A DNA stretch of 64,000 bases from Coniella vitis (taxonomy: Eukaryota > Ascomycota > Sordariomycetes > Diaporthales > Schizoparmaceae). Every line of letters starts with the position of its first letter. The first letter of the stretch is position 1. The notes under the pieces are model-generated. The model had not been told where the DNA came from, searched no databases, and saw only the letters and a list, made by a program, of their open reading frames with translations. Location: the NCBI GenBank assembly GCA_011317545.1, contig WUJK01000017.1, forward strand, positions 248,001 to 312,000, given 5' to 3'. Made by a program: the position numbers and the translations under genes. Below, piece by piece: positions 60,620 to 64,000 of this stretch.

Positions 60620-62045
60620 TCACAGCGGCGGGCCAAAGGGATCATCGCCGGCCACCCGAAGCCTCTTGGGCTCTCGATCGACGTCGCTCCTCGGAGGCTC
60701 GCTGTTGCCGCCAAATACGGCCCCGTCATCGGCCCCCGCGCTCTTCGTACCGCCAGCCCCCTTTTCACGGAACTCGAGTCGCTTCTTGTGCAGCCCGATT
60801 AGGTCAAAGCGATCTGGATCCCTACACTTTCGGAGTTTCTTATTCAACGGCTTCACGAGATTGTTTGCATCGGCCTATGACTCTCCGAATCAGAACTTCT
60901 TCCAACACTGGAGAAGAAAGGCCAAACTATCTTACCGTTCCCCAGAACTCAGTCATGCGCTCTGGAGGCTCTTGTTGCAGCATATCACGGCACGCTTTGA
61001 TCGTCGCGACCGTTTTTTTCCTTGACTGCTTGAACTGTAGCGAGCGCGCCATCGTTTGTCCCGTTTGCTCCAGTATTTGGAATATTTGCGCCGCGTCCGA
61101 CTGTTAGGTGCTCGCCAAATGAGGCATCGATGATTCGATCAAATAGCTCCACATCTGCTATCAGCAGAGCAGCCAACATGATTTGACTTGGTGTGTAGTG
61201 GAAATAAGCATCCGTCACTATGGGACTGAACTTGAGAATCTCGCGGGCTCGAGTGTAGACTTTCTGGAAACGATCTTCCTGCAAACGCACAAAAGTCAGT
61301 CACTAGTTGACAGATGACGTGGAGGAAACATATGAAGATGTAGGAAGACTTGGAGCGGTTATCATACTTCGAGGTCTACAAGAGAACGCAGCTGCATCAT
61401 GGCTCCCTCTAAAGCGCCGAAAGGGTGCCGGACGTCGAACGCAAAGCGAATGCCCTGGCATAGCAGGAACTCGCCAGCCAAGATTTCCTCACCCGTGGTG
61501 TTGGGAAACTTTTCAGCAATGGAGCGGACTCGCGGATAGTAATTCTCAGCCTTGCACCCGAAGAAAACACAAGTCTTGAGCATCTTGGCGGGCGGATATG
61601 TCATGACACTGTGGGTTACGAAGAAGCGGCGCAGAAAGACGGCGGCGGTAGCGCGAATTTCAGTAGGTAGCGCGCAGAATTCTGCCGCGCGCAGAGTCTC
61701 AACAGTATAGTAGCGCAGTAGCAGCTCTTCCTCTGCAGGAGTAAGGAAGTCGGGCAATGCGGCGGTAGGAGGGGGCTTTTCGAGCGCTGAAGTCGAGGAC
61801 AATTCGAGAGGAAGATCAGCCGGTGCAGTCGAGGTGCTTATGCCACTATTGACGGCCGGTATTGGTGTGTTGGAGCCCGAGGGATTGGCAGAAACAGGGA
61901 CGGAGGAAGACAAGCGTTCAGAGATGTTCTGCCTCGCAAGGCTGTTGGTTTTGGCGCGCAAATCGGCGAGCTGAGAAGGTGAGTAGGACCACAGTCGAAA
62001 CTGCGTTGACTGACGGTATCGTTCGTCTTCTGTGGAGTGCGCCAT
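60620..62045 (-). CDS. ccl1: Cyclin H (TFIIH CDK-activating kinase subunit)
   Basis: Partner of the Cdk7/Kin28-type kinase in TFIIH, which phosphorylates RNA polymerase II. Exon 1, 62045-61368 (226 residues), begins MAHSTEDERYRQSTQFRLW, the conserved start of cyclin H. A Ser/Thr/Pro linker at 45-95 is followed by the first cyclin fold with RATAAVFLRRFF near 131 and KMLKTCVFFGCKAENYY near 154-170. The second exon starts at 61278 (EDRFQKVYTRA) with the second fold (FHYTPSQIMLAALLIAD). The frame then changes between 61101 and 61012 before PPERMTEFWG. A 67-bp intron (61101-61035, weak donor GTCGGA) makes all exons phase 0: 61278-61102, 61034-60936, then 60874-60620 with LRKCRDPDRFDL; 402 residues. 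Alternatively one extra A in a run of seven (61013-61019 on the plus strand as T) causes it. Confidence 0.85.
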
Positions 62046-62845
62046 TGTGAACAGGGGTGGTATGCAACTATCGTGAAACCAGAACTTTGTAGTCAGTCGT
62101 GGCGTTGACGAGTCGGGAGACTCGAAGTTGTGACGGATTGACAATAGGTTAAAGTCATTAAGAAGTACGTACATTGGCTTAGCGCGGTAGGCAGACGTCG
62201 GTGGGTCGAAACAGGGACCGAAACTACAATATGCATGAGTCCAGACCGAAGCTGTCGCCCACCATGTGCGTCTGCCAAAATGAAGTCGCCGGTACCCAGG
62301 TTGAACAGATGTGGTGCATCTTCTTTCGGTCTCGACGCGAATAGTGACGAAGGTTAGCTGGGGGGTGCGATGCCCTTTTGCCGGCAGGTAACGGCAGACT
62401 GCCTAAGAAGCTTACAAGATCCTGCCTGCCGAATTCTGTACGACTAAGGGCGACTGTTTCTGGCTACGTAAAAGTATTGATGACGTGAGTAGAACTGCCA
62501 GATAGCACTATGTATACATACCATAGTACATAGTAGTGGACCTCAATGCACCGAGTCTGCGTGTACATATTACAAGCTTCTAGTACTGCACGAGCGTGTT
62601 CCTTAACCCAAGTACTTCTAGATCGAGATATGTCCTTGACATCAACTTGCATGTTTTAGTACACAACGAATAATCAATAGTTCATCTGAGTTGTTGAACC
62701 TTAGACGACTCTCTCTGGGAGCATTGTAACATGGCCTTGACAGCCTTGACAGCCTCGACAGGATGGCTGGGGCATCACCACTTTACCACTACTCCGGTCC
62801 TCACCAAATAAACCAGCAGGCGCTTCTCCAAGCCAACTTGGAGCC
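62046..62845. other. Divergent promoter between cyclin H and the PLD-like gene
   Basis: 800 bp without a gene. A variant CCATAGTACATAG lies at 62521-62533. No TATA box stands out. Confidence 0.55.
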
Positions 62846-64000
62846 ATGGAATCCTTTGCATTGGGCACAGGAGCCTCCATCTTCCCACAGCACTTGGTGC
62901 CGGCTATTCTCGAAGCTGAGCATGAGGTTGTCCTCGTCACCTGCTACTGGGCTCGGTCCAAGATGCTGACCGCCCTTTGCGGCGCTCTCGAGCAACTTGC
63001 GGCCCGGCGTCGCTCTCAGCTACCATCCCATGTCTTGCGTCTGCGCATCTGTTTCTCGTCGCGATCACTTTTCCAGAAGCTCTTCCACACGCCTTCTCGA
63101 CATGGCTACTTTTATCCTCCACCAACATGGACGACTAAGCTTGGTTTGCCATCACCTGACGCCCTGGCCGCGGCAAGAATCGAGCTCACTGTCAAGAGTC
63201 TCTTCTTCCTCCCGTACAGCGTGATGCACCCAAAGTTCCTGCTGGTAGACCGTCGACATGCCTTTTTGCCCAGTTGCAACATAAGCTGGGAGCCTTGGTT
63301 GGAGGGCTGCTTGGAACTCTCGAGGAGAAAACCCTTCGACGACCCTATCGATGGGTTGCTGGCCTTCTACAAAGGTGTCTGGGAACCAGACCTGGATTTG
63401 GTTGCACCAATACCGCGAGACTCATCGCCCGCCACATACCAAGGTAGAGATCAGCACCAGCCCCCTGCCATTGTCAGATCGCCGGCTGATACGCTTGTCA
63501 ATCTCCGGGAGTATTGTGTGCCCGCGGCTGCCGTAACGTGGCTTCCCTCCTGGCATCACCGCAACCCAGGCTTTTGCATATTTCCGTGGCAGACCCCCAA
63601 AGCTCCAGACACACCACTCAACTCGGCTCTACTACGTCTCTTTGAAACCGCGACCCGCGATATCTTCCTGCAAACACCTAACTTGACGTCCCCGCCTGTG
63701 CTTTCTGCAATTCTGCAGGCATTATCCCGTGGTGTGCACGTCTCCATTGTGACCAACCGGAACATGATGGTATGGGAGCAGATCTTGACAGCTGGCACCA
63801 CTGGGGAACGTTGTATTCGGCGCTTGACAAGTGACTACAAAAAGCTCTGCAAACGTGCCAGCAGCGCGCAGCATTCACCGATCCAGGAAGTCTCTCGTCC
63901 GGAATCTGATCTTGAGGCTCAGGTGCAACGTCCTGGTCTGCTCAGAGTGTTGTACTTTAAGCCCGCCAGTGCGGCCAGCGTGGATGAGGAGCCCGTACTT
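62846..64000 (+). CDS. Phospholipase D-superfamily protein, N-terminal part (cut by window edge)
   Basis: Open for 385 codons to the right edge. The first ATG (62846) begins MESFALGTGASIFPQHLVPA, and an in-frame TGA lies upstream near 62750. The first HKD motif HxKx4D is intact as HPKFLLVD at residues 128-135, preceded by VTCYWARS, typical of the fold's first strand and helix. The second half carries RDIFLQTPNLTSPPVLSAIL and GVHVSIVTNRNMM, the structural repeat leading to a second HKD expected beyond the window. Such enzymes hydrolyse or transfer phosphodiester groups via the two His. Whether it acts on lipid, nucleic acid or is catalytically incomplete cannot be told. No intron is seen in the visible part. 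Confidence 0.85.
   Translation, partial: MESFALGTGASIFPQHLVPAILEAEHEVVLVTCYWARSKMLTALCGALEQLAARRRSQLPSHVLRLRICFSSRSLFQKLFHTPSRHGYFYPPPTWTTKLGLPSPDALAAARIELTVKSLFFLPYSVMHPKFLLVDRRHAFLPSCNISWEPWLEGCLELSRRKPFDDPIDGLLAFYKGVWEPDLDLVAPIPRDSSPATYQGRDQHQPPAIVRSPADTLVNLREYCVPAAAVTWLPSWHHRNPGFCIFPWQTPKAPDTPLNSALLRLFETATRDIFLQTPNLTSPPVLSAILQALSRGVHVSIVTNRNMMVWEQILTAGTTGERCIRRLTSDYKKLCKRASSAQHSPIQEVSRPESDLEAQVQRPGLLRVLYFKPASAASVDEEPVL

Noticed and set aside
60568..61107. 179-residue plus-strand frame
   Set aside because: Antisense to the 3' exons of cyclin H.

Overview
The window looks like filamentous ascomycete (Pezizomycotina) nuclear DNA, possibly Sordariomycete; that placement is inference. The evidence is short GT..AG introns, fungal gene families, and a 47-kb block whose base changes are those of repeat-induced point mutation (RIP): CpA and TpG are almost absent while CpG remains.

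Positions 1 to about 47,300 are a graveyard of retroelements. A Tad1-like LINE family (family 1) is present in five large copies (1-5355, 8832-13457, 13736-17862, 17863-25500, 25501-29262) and one fragment (29908-32062). Copy 17863-25500 looks complete: ORF1 with a zinc-knuckle-like motif, ORF2 with endonuclease, reverse transcriptase and RNase H, and an (ATTT)n tail. Every copy also has a third, hydrophilic reading frame between the end of ORF2 and the tail, on the opposite strand. A second LINE family lies at about 5356-8831. A 339-bp solo LTR with a 5-bp target duplication splits the fragment at 29908-32062. From 32922 to 46543 lies a Ty3/Gypsy chromovirus with 480-bp LTRs and ATAAT target duplications. 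A second member of the same family sits inside it in inverted orientation (36611-44169, TAAGG duplications).

The main discovery candidate is in these two Gypsy elements. Each carries, between pol and the 3' LTR, an antisense gene of about 200-210 codons for a six-cysteine (zinc-cluster-like) plus coiled-coil protein. LTR, gag and pol are close to identical between the two elements, but the antisense genes are not recognisably homologous in nucleotide sequence.

Positions 47,300 to 64,000 are ordinary gene-bearing DNA without RIP. In order: an MFS sugar transporter (+, nine exons), a glutathione S-transferase (-), a short MetE-like methyltransferase (+), a BAR-domain protein with a proline-rich tail (-), cyclin H of the TFIIH kinase (-), and a phospholipase D-superfamily protein (+) running off the right edge. 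The transporter and GST converge, GST and the MetE-like gene diverge, and cyclin H and the PLD gene diverge. No tRNA, rRNA or CRISPR was seen.
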